Shown in pieces: positions 11,157-21,439 of a DNA stretch of 64,000 nt. Both the position numbers and the translations under genes were made by a program. Every line of letters begins with the position of its first letter. Position 1 is the stretch's first letter. Below the pieces are notes generated by a model. The model searched no databases. It was not told where the DNA came from and worked only from the letters and a program-made list of their open reading frames with translations. Source of the DNA: Asparagopsis taxiformis (lineage: Eukaryota > Rhodophyta > Florideophyceae > Bonnemaisoniales > Bonnemaisoniaceae); contig JALQPE010002108.1 of assembly GCA_030407315.1 (NCBI GenBank), positions 29,934 through 93,933 of the forward strand. Direction: 5' to 3'.

Positions 11157-11434
11157 GTTGGACGACGAAAGAACTGCTGTGTTTCGTTGAACAGTTCCGA
11201 AGAGACGCCGATCGCGGTGTGATCATCATTCCGGTGTTCTATCGCCTGAGTTTTGATGATTGCAGGAAGGGCAACGTCCTGGGGCTGCTGGATATGAGGA
11301 ACGAGAACGGGGAGAAGATATTCGAGAGAGAAGGGTTTGGAAAACTGGTCAAGAAGACCTCATTGTTAACTTCAGATATGTTGGAGGCACTGGCACTTTT
11401 GCGTGTCATTATAATGACTGCATACAGGAATTGA

Positions 11435-12440
11435 GAATTTTGAGGGAGCGACAAACGGAGATGGAAAAGCAGAGGAAAAGCGGGAGAGACGGATTGCAAG
11501 GATTGTAGAGGCGATGATTGAGGCGAAGGAACGGCGGTTTAGTGCAAGTGTTCCTGGTCCTAGAGGTTGATAGGATTGGAAATTATGTTCTATGGTCGAG
11601 GTGGCAGATGTTAAAATGTATTGGTTTCGTAAAGAGAACGGGGAGTATGGAAGCAGATTAAGTTTAGTAGGATCGAGAGTGAAGGTGATGATGAGGAACT
11701 GTGTAAGGGATATCATTGGCATCGATACACTCTCGCTGAGATAAGATTAGAGCTTGCGAAATTTTGAGTGCGTTGTAAAATATTGGGTGCACTCGTAACG
11801 TAATTTGGTACAATTCCGCGAAGCAATAAATGTGTGCGCTAGTTGTGAGTCATCGCCCTGGGACGTTTGGACATGAGGGTTGGGCGACTAGTTGGATATG
11901 GATATCAGATTGAAGAATTCCAGCGGTCCTGAACACTTCATAATGAGCTCGTTATGAAGTGTTCGACCTAGGGCGGTCCTATCAATCGAGAAAATAGAGC
12001 GGTGGAATCGAAGTGGAATTGAAAGGGCTACTCGCGATTCTCGGTGGTTCAAGCGCTGTGTACAAATGTCAGATCACAAATTTTCGGATAAAGCGCGCGA
12101 TGAATTTCCACGTAGACATTTTGATTTTTTATCACAACGAAGAAATTGCAATCGCGGATCGATTAGTGGTAGTATACATCCGAGAATGGTCCAATGGCTC
12201 TGTTGCATCGTTCAGCACATGCCTCACCAGGCATCGCCACCCAAGAAACTTGTAATATTCGTGAAATTTTCCACATGGTTGACAAAGAGGTCAACGACTT
12301 GCATCATGCATGAAATATCGCTCTAGGACTCAATCTCAATACGTGCCCGGTGCAGAATCATCCTAGTAGGGATCAGGACCTGCATTTACCGCCGCACTAA
12401 ATTGGTTCCAACTGCATTCGCTTCCAATGAAAGCCTGCCA
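11435..12440. other. No gene recognised; one 34-bp palindrome
   Basis: A palindrome at 11931-11964 (arm GAACACTTCATAATGAG, one mismatch, core GAGCTC) is the main structure. Overlapping short ORFs at 12013-12326 show no family resemblance. Confidence 0.5.
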
Positions 12441-12836
12441 TTACTGAGCACTGTTCCTTCTGCGCGTACATAACGATATTGTTCCCTCGAGTGCTTGTGC
12501 ATCCCTGCTAGTTTCAACGACGATATATTGAGCGTTGTCATGTGGCGTTTTCCGGAAGGAAGCATAGAGTTTTCGCACGATATTACCGACCATATATTCA
12601 TTAGTATTAGATAGATTCCACGAATCGTACCATTCTTTTATGTCCTCATCTCTTTCAATTCCATCTGTACTTGTCGATAGCCGGTATGAGTCAACTAGCC
12701 TTACATTCCAATGCCGCACTTCACCTTTACTTTCAGGCATCTTAGTACTCAGGCCTAGCACCAGATTATTTACCTTCACAATAACAACACGCTGCGTATT
12801 TCCTCCTAAGTCCACTCCGCCAGACAGTGTTGTCAA
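12441..12836 (-). CDS. Hypothetical ORF starting in an inverted repeat
   Basis: 131 codons. The first codons (TTLSGGVDLGGN) lie inside the left inverted repeat of the 12.8-14.3 kb element. The right inverted repeat encodes the same residues outward (TTLSGGVDLRGN), after which the frame soon stops. The remainder is unique and moderately charged. No family was recognised. It may be an inactive gene end duplicated by the repeat. Confidence 0.3.
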   Translation of the reverse strand: MTTLSGGVDLGGNTQRVVIVKVNNLVLGLSTKMPESKGEVRHWNVRLVDSYRLSTSTDGIERDEDIKEWYDSWNLSNTNEYMVGNIVRKLYASFRKTPHDNAQYIVVETSRDAQALEGTISLCTRRRNSAQ

Positions 12837-14290
12837 CCAATGATCGGTGCTACCCGAAGACAGTACAATTTAATATCTACACCACTGTATCCAGATTTCC
12901 CCAGACAGTGCAGTAATCCAATACAATGCATTGCCTCAGACAGTAAAATGTACTGTCTGCACATACTGTCTGGCGGCAACACTTCCGGACAGTAAAATTT
13001 ACTGTTCTGGACAGTAAATTTTACTGTTTTTGGTACTGTCCAGATTTCGTGCCAGTTTATTGCTGCAGCAGTATTCTGAAATTTCCAGACAGTAAATTTT
13101 ACTGTCTCCGCGCACTGTCTTGGCCAGACAGTAAATTTTACTGTCTCAGACAGTAAATTTACTATCTTTTTCCATTCCCAACACCGTAGTGTGGCCACGA
13201 CGGCCAGAACGCGACCCGCGGGGGCGCTCGTTGCCCCCGAGGCCGCCGAAATAACCGGTACGATTGCCACGACGGCGTTCGGAACGGGAAGCGACCCGCG
13301 GCACGTAAGCCCCATCGCTGCGCACGGAGACGAACTCCTGGTTGTCGCCGCTTGCGTAATCGGGACGTATAACCCGATATTCCGGCCCCAACGCAAGGGC
13401 GCCGCGAGCCTCAGCCAACGCGCTGGTAACGGAGACGAACGTGTCGGAACCGTCCACCGGGATTGCACGAAGCATCTCGTAGTCGGCCAGGAAGTCCAAC
13501 GTGGACTCCGGCAGTAGGCACGCGCGCCCGAACACACGACGTTCCACGAACAGCGAGCATGCGAGCATCGCTGCGTGTTCGATATCCACGGCCATGAGGA
13601 AACGTTCCTTCACGGGGGCAGGCGCGTCCTTCACGGCATCGGTAAAGTAGTGCACCACGCGTGGTAGCAACGTGGACGACCGACGAGGGTACGGAAACTC
13701 CTCCACTACTTCCGGCAACGGCGGGAAGTAGAGCTCGCTCGGGACGACCCACGGAGCCGACGCGTGCGATACGCGGTAATCGTCCGCGTTCACGTGACGG
13801 AGCGCGAAATGGTCGTCGTACGACACCACGCTCTTGGAGATGACGCTCAACGAAAGAGCAGTCTTCCATTCGGCACGTTGCCTTTCGGAAAGTGTCCGCG
13901 GACATCACTACGGTGTTGAGAATGCAAAAGACAGTAAATTTACTGTCTGAGACAGTAAAATTTACTGTCTGGAAATTTCAGAATACTGCTGCAGCAATAA
14001 ACTGGCACGAAATCTGGACAGTACCAAAAACAGTAAAATTTACTGTCCAGAACAGTAAATTTTACTGTCCGGAAGTGTTGCCGCCAGACAGTATGTGCAG
14101 ATAGTACATTTTACTGTCTGAGGCAGTGCATTGTATTGTATTACTGCACTGTCTGGGGAAATCTGTAGATAGTAGTGTAGATAGCAAATTGTATTGTCTG
14201 CGAGTAGTACCGTGCATTGGTTGACAACACTGTCTGGTGGAGTGGACTTGAGAGGAAATATGGAGCATAGTGCTGGTGTGAAGGTAAATA
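12766..14290. mobile_element. 1.5-kb element with about 0.4-kb inverted repeats
   Basis: 12766-13170 is repeated in inverted orientation at about 13928-14290. Matching landmarks in both arms: ACCTTCACA, AAGTCCACTCC, CCAGACAGTGTTGTCAACCA, GGCAACACTTCCGGACAGT, and TGCTGCAGCAGTATTCTGAA. The arms are packed with ACAGTAAAATTTACTGT palindromes. The left arm has one extra unit of about 37 bases. The core is clearly more GC-rich than its surroundings and carries one ORF. No target-site duplication could be established because the outer ends fade. Confidence 0.75.
13146..13850 (-). CDS. Unknown 234-codon cargo ORF
   Basis: The only sizeable gene in the inverted-repeat element. The start ATG at 13850 gives MSVISKSVVSYDDHF. 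The middle is a mixed globular sequence, and the C-terminus is rich in Arg and Gly (SRSERRRGNRTGYFGGLGGN), which suggests nucleic-acid binding. The stop codon lies inside the left inverted repeat, so the last residues come from the palindromes. High GC and GC-rich third positions set it apart from its neighbours and suggest a separate origin. No transposase motif was seen. Function unknown. Confidence 0.45.
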   Translation of the reverse strand: MSVISKSVVSYDDHFALRHVNADDYRVSHASAPWVVPSELYFPPLPEVVEEFPYPRRSSTLLPRVVHYFTDAVKDAPAPVKERFLMAVDIEHAAMLACSLFVERRVFGRACLLPESTLDFLADYEMLRAIPVDGSDTFVSVTSALAEARGALALGPEYRVIRPDYASGDNQEFVSVRSDGAYVPRVASRSERRRGNRTGYFGGLGGNERPRGSRSGRRGHTTVLGMEKDSKFTV

Positions 14291-14778
14291 TTGGAATGGT
14301 GTGTGGTATACGACTATAGTAATTGTGATGGTGCTTTACAGATAGTTGGGTGCAGGGAAGCTAGATGTTGAATAAGACGTAGAATGAAAGATTGGGAAGA
14401 TTGAGCATATCTCGTTTGTCTCACCGTAAGGAGAGAAAGTACAGAGTAGACTATAGTATGTTGAGTTTAGCATTTCAAATTATACCTATCTATCTTTGCA
14501 TTGAAAGTGTCGAGTAGGAGACGTCAGTCTGGTAGCGAGGTGTGGTATGCACAGGACGTGGGTGGTGGCAAAGGAAAGAATACGCACCATCCACCACTAA
14601 ATTATGAAAAATAACCGTTACGGAGCACTGGGAAGCATTATTATTATGTAGAGTAGAACAGGATGGATGCATCCACTGGAATGATATTTGCTACAACACT
14701 GCTGTACTAAGCGTGACATCCTTCCTTCAAAGCACTTCTCCACTTCTCCTTTTAGCAAACTCCAATTGCAAGTTCAAC
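14291..14778. other. Upstream region of the coiled-coil gene
   Basis: No ORF is supported. It precedes the ATG at 14779 and probably holds its promoter; no confident core element was found. Confidence 0.3.
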
Positions 14779-15505
14779 ATGAATCCCGAAACCTCCGTAA
14801 GCATCGCCGCATTTTCCGAAATAACGCGTGAGGGCTTTTCGAACATCACTGCAGAGCTGAAAGCCCTGAGTGATAAAATGGATGCCGTCGAGAAGAGCAC
14901 CATTCATTTACGCGAGACTCTCGGAAATGTCGCCAAGACTGTCTCCATGCTAAACACCGATATGCAGGAGGTCAAGGGCATCGTCGATGGGCTTCTGAGC
15001 CAGGGACAAGGACATCCGAAGAAGATCGCCTCCGAGAAGGACAGGGAACGTCTCCGCACTGCGCAGGATGCGGAGAAATCGTTCACGTTCGAAATGTTTT
15101 GTGCTGTGCAGTGTGCTGTTGTTCCAACGTACACGAAGGCAATGGTGGATAAGAGGGATAGGCATTTCAACGGATGCCAGCTAATCAATACGCTGATGTT
15201 CGCCAGGCAGAGCAATGAGCAAAAGGATGTGTTCAATAGGACGCTTGCCGGCCGGAACCACATTGAATTGCGCTGCCAAGTTGTGGCCTCTTTAATCAAG
15301 AATACGTGTCAAAAAAATTCTCTCAAACAGGGAGGAGACCGTTCCAGCTCCAATGGAACGTCGGAAGGTATCGAACGGTGGAGGGCGCGGGGGTATGTGG
15401 CTACCGGGACCATTGAGGAGACAATTCGCGGAACGGACTCTGCTCGCATGGATGGAATGCATGGGACGTCCGAGGGAAGTGATGGGGCCGCTCGAAAGCA
15501 GAAGC
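14779..15505 (+). pseudogene. Coiled-coil gene, 5' part, cut by a copia element
   Basis: Starts at the first ATG (MNPETSVSIAAF). Residues 10-80 form a heptad-like coiled coil (ITREGFSNITAELKALSDKM and following). The frame runs without a stop into GAAGC at 15501-15505, which is the target site of the copia insertion, and the same frame resumes at 21927. The layout (coiled coil, then a conserved block with DVFNRTLAG...ELR) resembles the gene at 40.5-42.8 kb, where the block reads DVFSDEEQ...AGSKELKVKVT. I infer one family that may act with the convergent element gene downstream. No enzymatic motif was recognised. Confidence 0.6.
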
Positions 15506-15993
15506 TGTTGAAGCACTGGAATTGGCCCTGAGGGGCTCAATTACGTGAGAAAACTTTGACCCTCGATTTCTCTATGAAGGAGTGGTCTGAGCGCTCTGAA
15601 ACCTATCTCATCGTGTTCAGCGTGCCCGAATTAGTCGGGTAGCAACTTCTCCGAAGCTTCTACGACCTTTCTTCATGGAGATATTAGCGTCTGAAGTTTC
15701 AATTTGTTTGTCATAGTTTCAATTAGTAATTAGAAATGCCAAGATGGGTTGCCATCATGGCAGAGGGAAAATGTTATGATAAGTGTACACGTGTGGATGA
15801 TATGATAGAGAAGCCCACGTGTACCAGATTGGCAGCGGGTGCTTGCTAGGACAGACTGTCAGTGACAGTCTGTCTGGAGCAGCCTTGAACAGGCTGTCCT
15901 TAGCACCGCCGGCGCACCTCGGCGAGAATACAAATTATGTAGTGAGCTCGCAGATTCAGTAAACGCTCGGTAAGCGACCAATTCGTTTCAACA
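15506..15993 (+). repeat. 5' LTR of the copia element
   Basis: 488 bp, with TG...CA ends inside the longer inverted termini TGTTGAA/TTCAACA. It contains a 23-bp palindromic core, ACAGACTGTC/GACAGTCTGT, near 15851-15873 and two ACACGTGT-like motifs, possible regulatory sites. Confidence 0.95.
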
Positions 15994-16190
15994 GCTGATA
16001 CAATAGTATAGTTACCTGCGATCATACACAATGTCATCAAAGTCTTTCCAAGTCCCATGTCGTCGCACAAGGCCCCATGTAGACCATATCTATTCAAAAA
16101 ATGCCAACCAATCCAAGCAGTCTTGTTGGTATTTCCTCAATGATGTATTCCAGTATGTTTAGAACGTCGTCATCTCGCATAATTCACTCC
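15994..16190 (-). pseudogene. MOT1: Captured MOT1/BTAF1-type SNF2 helicase exon fragment
   Basis: On the minus strand, LRKYQQDCLDWLAF and, after a one-base frame change, LNRYGLHGALCDDMGLGKT can be read; the latter is the Walker A region typical of MOT1/BTAF1 TATA-binding-protein remodellers. The exon ends at 16016 with a consensus donor (CAG|GTAACT), and intron-like sequence continues to the LTR border. MOT1 uses ATP to remove TBP from DNA. Only about 55 codons are present, antisense to the retrotransposon and abutting its 5' LTR, so this is a captured host fragment and not a working gene. Confidence 0.75.
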
Positions 16191-16394
16191 GTTTGCGTAT
16201 GTGCAATGTATGGCTCTGTCGCCGCGCCGCACCTCTGTCGCCGCTCCGCGCCGACACTGTGTCATCCTGTCACTGACACTGACATCCTGTCATCCACACT
16301 GTGTCACACTGACACTCTGTCATCTTGCCATCCGTTTCCGGGTCATCGTCATCAGGTGACATCATTCTTTTATCTGGGGTTCGCGTAAGAAAAA

Positions 16395-16477
16395 AGTTTG
16401 GCCAGCGGCGTTGCTGGGGTTTGAACCAAGGATCTATACATCGCCGTGGACCGTCCAACCGACTCGGCTACCGGGCC
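16395..16477 (-). ncRNA. tRNA-like sequence (SINE head or tRNA relic)
   Basis: On the minus strand an A-box-like TAGCCGAGTCGGTTGGA (16454-16470) and a B-box GGTTCAAACCCC (16416-16427) stand at tRNA spacing. The D-arm pairs, but the anticodon stem and most of the acceptor stem do not, so this is not a functional tRNA. It could be a tRNA-derived SINE head or a relic carried in the element. Confidence 0.5.
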
Positions 16478-16657
16478 ATTCAAGGCCCAATTACTGGAAT
16501 CGACCTTTGCTTTTATATTGGCTAGTCTATACCTTTCTCAACTCGGTCCTGCTCTTGTAAGACAGTGACCTTGTCCTGATCGGTATAGCGTTATAGCCTT
16601 TACATATCACCGAATAAACTCATCAAACGTTTGGTTTTATTGTCAACTGTTTCCACA

Positions 16658-17174
16658 AGTAAGTTTATACCTTTCACCTTTCGGTCTATTTCAAGGTTTA
16701 GACCTTAGTATTGATCGGTATAACTTCTAACTCTCTTGTTCTCTTCTCTCTGCAGTGTCTAGCAGTGACGAAGACCGCGTGGAACCGCGCACCGACGAGC
16801 AGCCTCCCAGGCTTCGTCGCGAGGGGGAGTCTCTTCAAGACCGGGTCTTCCGCAAAGCCTACAGCATCGCCGAAAGGAGGGATAACAAGAAGAAGTACGC
16901 CGCTCACAAGAAGGCAAACCGCTCGAGGTGCCATCACTGCAACGTCTTTCTCAACTCCGCCGAGTCTAGAGTCGCACACTTCAGCGGCTCTAGACATAAG
17001 AAGACTATCGAACGCCTCAAGGAAGGTGGTCTCAAGGTCTGCAAGCCCTGCGGTGTCATCGTTCGCACCCAGAGCGAGTTCGACAACCACCTCCGCGGTA
17101 GTCGCCACCGTGGCATCGAGAAGACTCTCAAAGCCGCTAAAGCCTCTAAGGCTTCTTCCTCCTCCGATAAGTAG
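16658..17174 (+). CDS. Spliced two-finger U1/JAZ-type zinc-finger protein
   Basis: About 139 residues encoded inside the copia element ahead of gag. An intron is predicted at 16659-16755 (GTAAGT...CTCTCTGCAG). Joining its flanks puts A16658 next to TG at 16756, creating the ATG; without splicing the frame has only a GTG. The product has two C-x2-C-x12-H-x5-H fingers, CHHCNVF...HFSGSRH and CKPCGVI...HLRGSRH, of the U1/JAZ class often linked to RNA or dsRNA binding, with a charged N-terminus and a Lys/Ser tail. Copia elements do not normally encode such a protein. Roles in RNA packaging or expression are only guesses. Confidence 0.75.
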
Positions 17175-17358
17175 TACTCCTCTTCTCTAGACACAATAGA
17201 AATCTAGCTGATTTCTCTTTGATAAACCTTGTTTTCTTGTTCTCCACTCATCTTGCTCTTAGCTAAAAGTCTTTATCCTATAGATCCCAGCTTGGTCCTA
17301 GACGACTATCGGTTGTCCACTTGGGAAGGGTCGAACAGATAAGACATAATACAGAGCC

Positions 17359-20300
17359 ATGGAGAGCAATTCATCCGGCATTCGCATTGAAAAGCTGGAC
17401 TACTCCAACTTCCACTCATGGAAGCAAAAGATGGAGCTCATCCTCGGACACCGCGAGGTGGACGAAATGATCGATCCTGACCTACGTCCTCCACGCCCGG
17501 CAGAACAGGAAGCACTGTCCAAGTGGCTTCGCAAAGACAAAACTGCTCGGATGACCATCGGGATCACGTTGTCTGATGAGATGCTCAAGAACGTCTCACA
17601 CACCACTACTGCTCTGGAAATGTGGCAGGAGATCTGTAACGTGCACCAAAGGCACACTCTCCTAAACAAACTAGCTGCAAGGCGTGATTTCTATACTGCC
17701 ACTATGAAGCCCGGTGAACAGATGCTCGTCTACATTAATCGTGTTCGACAGATGGCCTCGGTCCTCAGCTCTATGGGCGTGATCATCGACGACAAGGAAA
17801 TGGCTATGGCTGTCCTCAATGGCCTTCCTTCTTCCTTCCAGACACTCATTACTGCTCTTGATGCTATAGGTGATGAGGATCCTACATTCACCTTCGACAA
17901 AGTCCGAAGTCTCCTTCTTCAGGAGGAACGTAGAGCTTCTATTTTGAAACCTGGAAGCTCTTCTTCTGACTCAGCTGCATTATTATCCAGGTCTGGGAAA
18001 CAGCCCGGCAGTAACCGAAAGAAATGCACTCATTGCGGTCGTACCAACCACACTGAACCGTATTGTTGGCAAAAGTATGGCCGTCCATCCCGCTCTCGGC
18101 CTGCACGGTCTAAACCTTCTGCCATGGTTACTCTCACCGATTCAGAAGGCAATCCTCCATCAAACTCTGTTTCCGCGTCTACTTTCCATAATGATGAAGA
18201 GAAAGAGTATGTTTGCCTCATGTCAACTACTCCTGGATCTCTTCATACATCAACTTGGTACATAGACTCTGCTGCCACCTCTCACATGACCTTCGATCGC
18301 TCCATGTTTGTTTCCTATAAGGAAATAACACCGTTCTCCGTAACTCTGGGAGATAAGTCTACCTCAATGGCAGTCGGCCGTGGTGATGTTCGTTTAATGA
18401 TCTCTCTATATGGGGAAATAAAACAGTGCATACTTCGTGACGTCCTCCACGTTCCCTCTTTTGTATTTTCTCTCATCTCCGTCAGCACCCTCACTACTCG
18501 AGGCATATCGGTGCAGTTCAATAACAATACAGTCATCCTGACTCAGAACAACAAACCGATAGCCACTGGACGGAGAAGCAAGGGACTCTATGCCATTGAT
18601 CTCTTCTCGTCAGAGGCCCCAAAAGATCATGTGCAGCAAACAGCCTGTGTGGCCTCGCTACAGCTCTGGCACGAGCGGCTCGGGCATGTCAACAAATCCG
18701 GTATCTCACGCATGGAACAGCTATCTGCCGTGAAGGGCCTCCGAATCAAATCTCAGAAATCAGATGCAGGTGCCCCATGTGAAGGATGCATAACCGGCAA
18801 AATGCCCCGAGCAGCTATTCCAAAGCTCTCTGAAACGAGAGCATCTGAGCTACTCCAGTTGGTTCACACAGATCTGGCAGGGCCGATGGAAGTACTCTCG
18901 AAAGGGGGAGCTCGATACTTTGTGACATTCATCGATGACAAGTCCCGATGGCTAACGGTATACCCGCTCCACCGTAAGTCCGATTGCTTCGACTCCTTCC
19001 AGAGATTCCTGCGCATTGCTGAAACGCAAACTGGTTGTAAACTCCGCCAACTACGCTCGGATGGAGGGGGAGAGTTCTTCTCAAACGACTTTACCTCCTT
19101 CCTCGACAGCCAAGGAATCAAACGTCAGACCACCTGCGCATACACTCCGCAACAGAATGGTGTGGCAGAGAGAATGAACAGAACCCTCAAAGATCAAATT
19201 CGTGCCATGCTCCATCACAGCAACACCCCATTCGAGTTCTGGGCAGAAGCACTCTCCTGTGCTGCCTACATTCGTAACCGTGTCACCAGCCGCTCCCTGC
19301 CAACAGGAAATACTCCGTATGAGATCTGGTATGGTAGGAAACCGAGTATTGCTCATATGCGAACGTTCGGAAGTAGATGCTGGTACAAAACGCCTGATAA
19401 ACTTCTTCAGACCCTTGATTTGCGGGCAAAGGAAGCAATTATGCTTGGATACGCAAGCTCCCAGAAAGCCTACAAACTATGGGACACAGCAAATGAAAAG
19501 GTCGTTGTGTCGCGAGACGTAGTGTTCGACGAGCTGCAGAAGAAGCGTTTACCATCTTCTGATACAGACTACAACAGCGTTGATGCTGCTCCTGAGTCCA
19601 ATACTGAGCCATGGGATGGAGACAGCAAGTCTGGTCTCTCTACCAAACAGGATACTCCTCCTTCATCCCATTCGGACTCTGACTCTGACACCAACGCTCC
19701 ACAACCTCAATCTCCTCCACCAACTCCCTCAGCATCTACTGATGAGTCTCTCCTTAACGCTCCGCGTAAATCTTCTCGATCTCGTAAACCTCCGGGTGAG
19801 TGGTGGAAAACAACTGCCCTTGTCTCCACTACTGCTGATACCACTCCGGAACATCTTCTTACCTTCACTGAGGTGACCAAGGGGGAGGAAAAAGATCTCT
19901 GGATTGAGGCCATTCAGTCCGAGATGGATTCCCTCGAAGCAAATAGCACCTGGATTCTGGTCCCCCGCAGTGAAGCTCTCAACCTCCTCACTTCGAAGTG
20001 GGTCTTCAAACGCAAAGATGTTGTGAGTGAAACTGGTGAGCACTCGATCAAACACAAAGCTCGACTCGTAACTCGAGGATTCCAGCAGAAGTACGGCATC
20101 GACTACTCCGAGACTTATGCCCCCGTTGTCCAGTTCTGTACCCTTCGCATGTTCTTTGCGCTCACTGTCCACCACGATTTGCACTGCGACCAAATGGACG
20201 TCAAAACAGCCTTTCTCTACGGAGATCTCGAGCAGGACATCTTCATGGAGCAGCCGGAGGGATTCATCGACTCGAAGCATCCAGACCATGTCTGCAAACT

Positions 20301-21439
20301 GCAAAAGGCTCTATACGGACTCAAACAAGCTCCGAGGCAGTGGCATGCTAAGATCGATGACTTTCTCATTTCACAGCTCGACTTCCAGAGCTCTCCGTAC
20401 GATCCATGTTTCTATGTCAGGTATCGTGACGACTCTATGATCATCATTGCACTATACGTCGACGATATTCTTCTTGCTTCAAGCAGTAGATATGTTGGAT
20501 GAGCTGAAAGCAGAGTTCAGCAAGCGTTTCGAGATGAAGGATTGTGGTAGAGCTCGGGTATGTCTTGGACTAGAGATTGCGCGCAACACCTCGAAAGGAC
20601 TGCTACACTTGAACCAGTCTCGCTACGCTGAGAAGGTATTGGAACGGTTTGGAATGGAAAATGCAAGTCCGGTTGTTACGCCAATGCAAGCTCAGATCTC
20701 CGTCGCGGATACCGAAACTGAGCCCATCGACTCTACGCTCTATCGCAGAGCAATTGGCAGCCTGATGTACCTAGCGGTGGGAACTCGCCCTGACATCGCA
20801 TTTGCCGTTGGGAGACTTGCACAGTTCGTTGAGGCCCCGACAAAAGCTCTCTGGGTAGCCGTTAAACGTGTCCTACGCTACATCGCTGGTACACGGGACT
20901 TTGGCGTGATGTATAAAGCTACAGCAACACTTGCACCAGTCGGGTACAGCGACTCGGACTGGGGCGGTTGTACTATCAACCGGAAGTCGACCAGTGGCTA
21001 TGTCTTCAAGATGGCTGGAGGAGCGGTGAGCTGGAAGTCTCGTAAGCAAGGCTGTGTAGCCCAGTCTTCCTCAGAAGCCGAATACATGGCTCTCAGTGCA
21101 GCAGTGAAGGAGGCAATCTGGCTGAGAAACATCGTTGGTTTCAGCAGCAGTACAAATCCTGCAGATCCTATCCTCATCAATGTGGATAATCAAGGATCTA
21201 TCAAAATGGCTAGGAACGATGCTTCTGGAACCCGCACAAAGCATATCGACATTCGGTATCACTTTGTCCGGGATTGCCTCCTCGAAGGAATGTTCGATAT
21301 CGACTACTGTCCAACATCTGATATGGTAGCGGATGTCCTCACTAAGCCTCTGCAAAGGATTCAGTTCGTCAAGCTTCGTGAACTTATGGGGGTAACTACC
21401 AAATCATTAATCGAGAAGGTCAAAGAGGGGGAGTGTTGA
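17359..21439 (+). CDS. Copia gag-pol polyprotein (one frameshift)
   Basis: The first frame runs 17359-20502. Its order is: Gag; a CCHC knuckle CTHCGRTNHTEPYC near residue 220; an aspartic protease with YIDSAATSHM (DSA where DSG is usual); the integrase zinc region WHERLGHVN...CEGC; the integrase core with D in HTDLAGP, D in FIDDKSR and E in GVAERMNRT; and a reverse transcriptase ending at LYVDDILLAS. At about 20488 an extra base shifts the frame. The rest (rear of RT, then RNase H with YSDSDWGG and SSSEAEYMAL) continues in the frame that is open to 21439. The final TGA lies within the 3' LTR. The shift is just after the catalytic YVDD, so I read it as a mutation and not programmed recoding. 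Confidence 0.95.
21422..21433 (+). other. Polypurine tract
   Basis: AAAGAGGGGGAG lies directly before the 3' LTR, the expected plus-strand primer site for reverse transcription. Confidence 0.85.

Larger units (their letters stand above)
10958..11434 (+). pseudogene. TIR-domain gene relic
   Basis: TIR domains serve in immune signalling or NAD cleavage. Successive pieces follow TIR order: LVKLGLKVFFDTRELRPEQ (10976-11030), then MKTAIIAVVILTPEF (11090-11135), then SWTTKELLCFVEQF and GVIIIPVFYRLS (11155-11250). These fit the family pattern of strand B with F-x-D, strand C with S/T-P-E-[FY], W-x-x-x-E-L, and [VI]-I-P-V-F-Y. The gene is broken by a hairpin insertion at 11042-11077 and by a 14-bp tandem duplication at 11129-11156. 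A further frame at 11330-11508 may be the downstream linker. No NB-ARC or LRR domain was seen. Confidence 0.7.

Noticed and set aside
16395..16477. Functional tRNA gene
   Set aside because: A and B boxes are present, but the anticodon arm does not pair and the acceptor stem matches only in part, so it is kept only as tRNA-like.
20440..20510. Programmed +1 frameshift in copia pol
   Set aside because: The shift falls inside the reverse transcriptase right after the catalytic YVDD motif. Recoding sites of LTR elements lie between gag and pol, so a mutation is the simpler reading.
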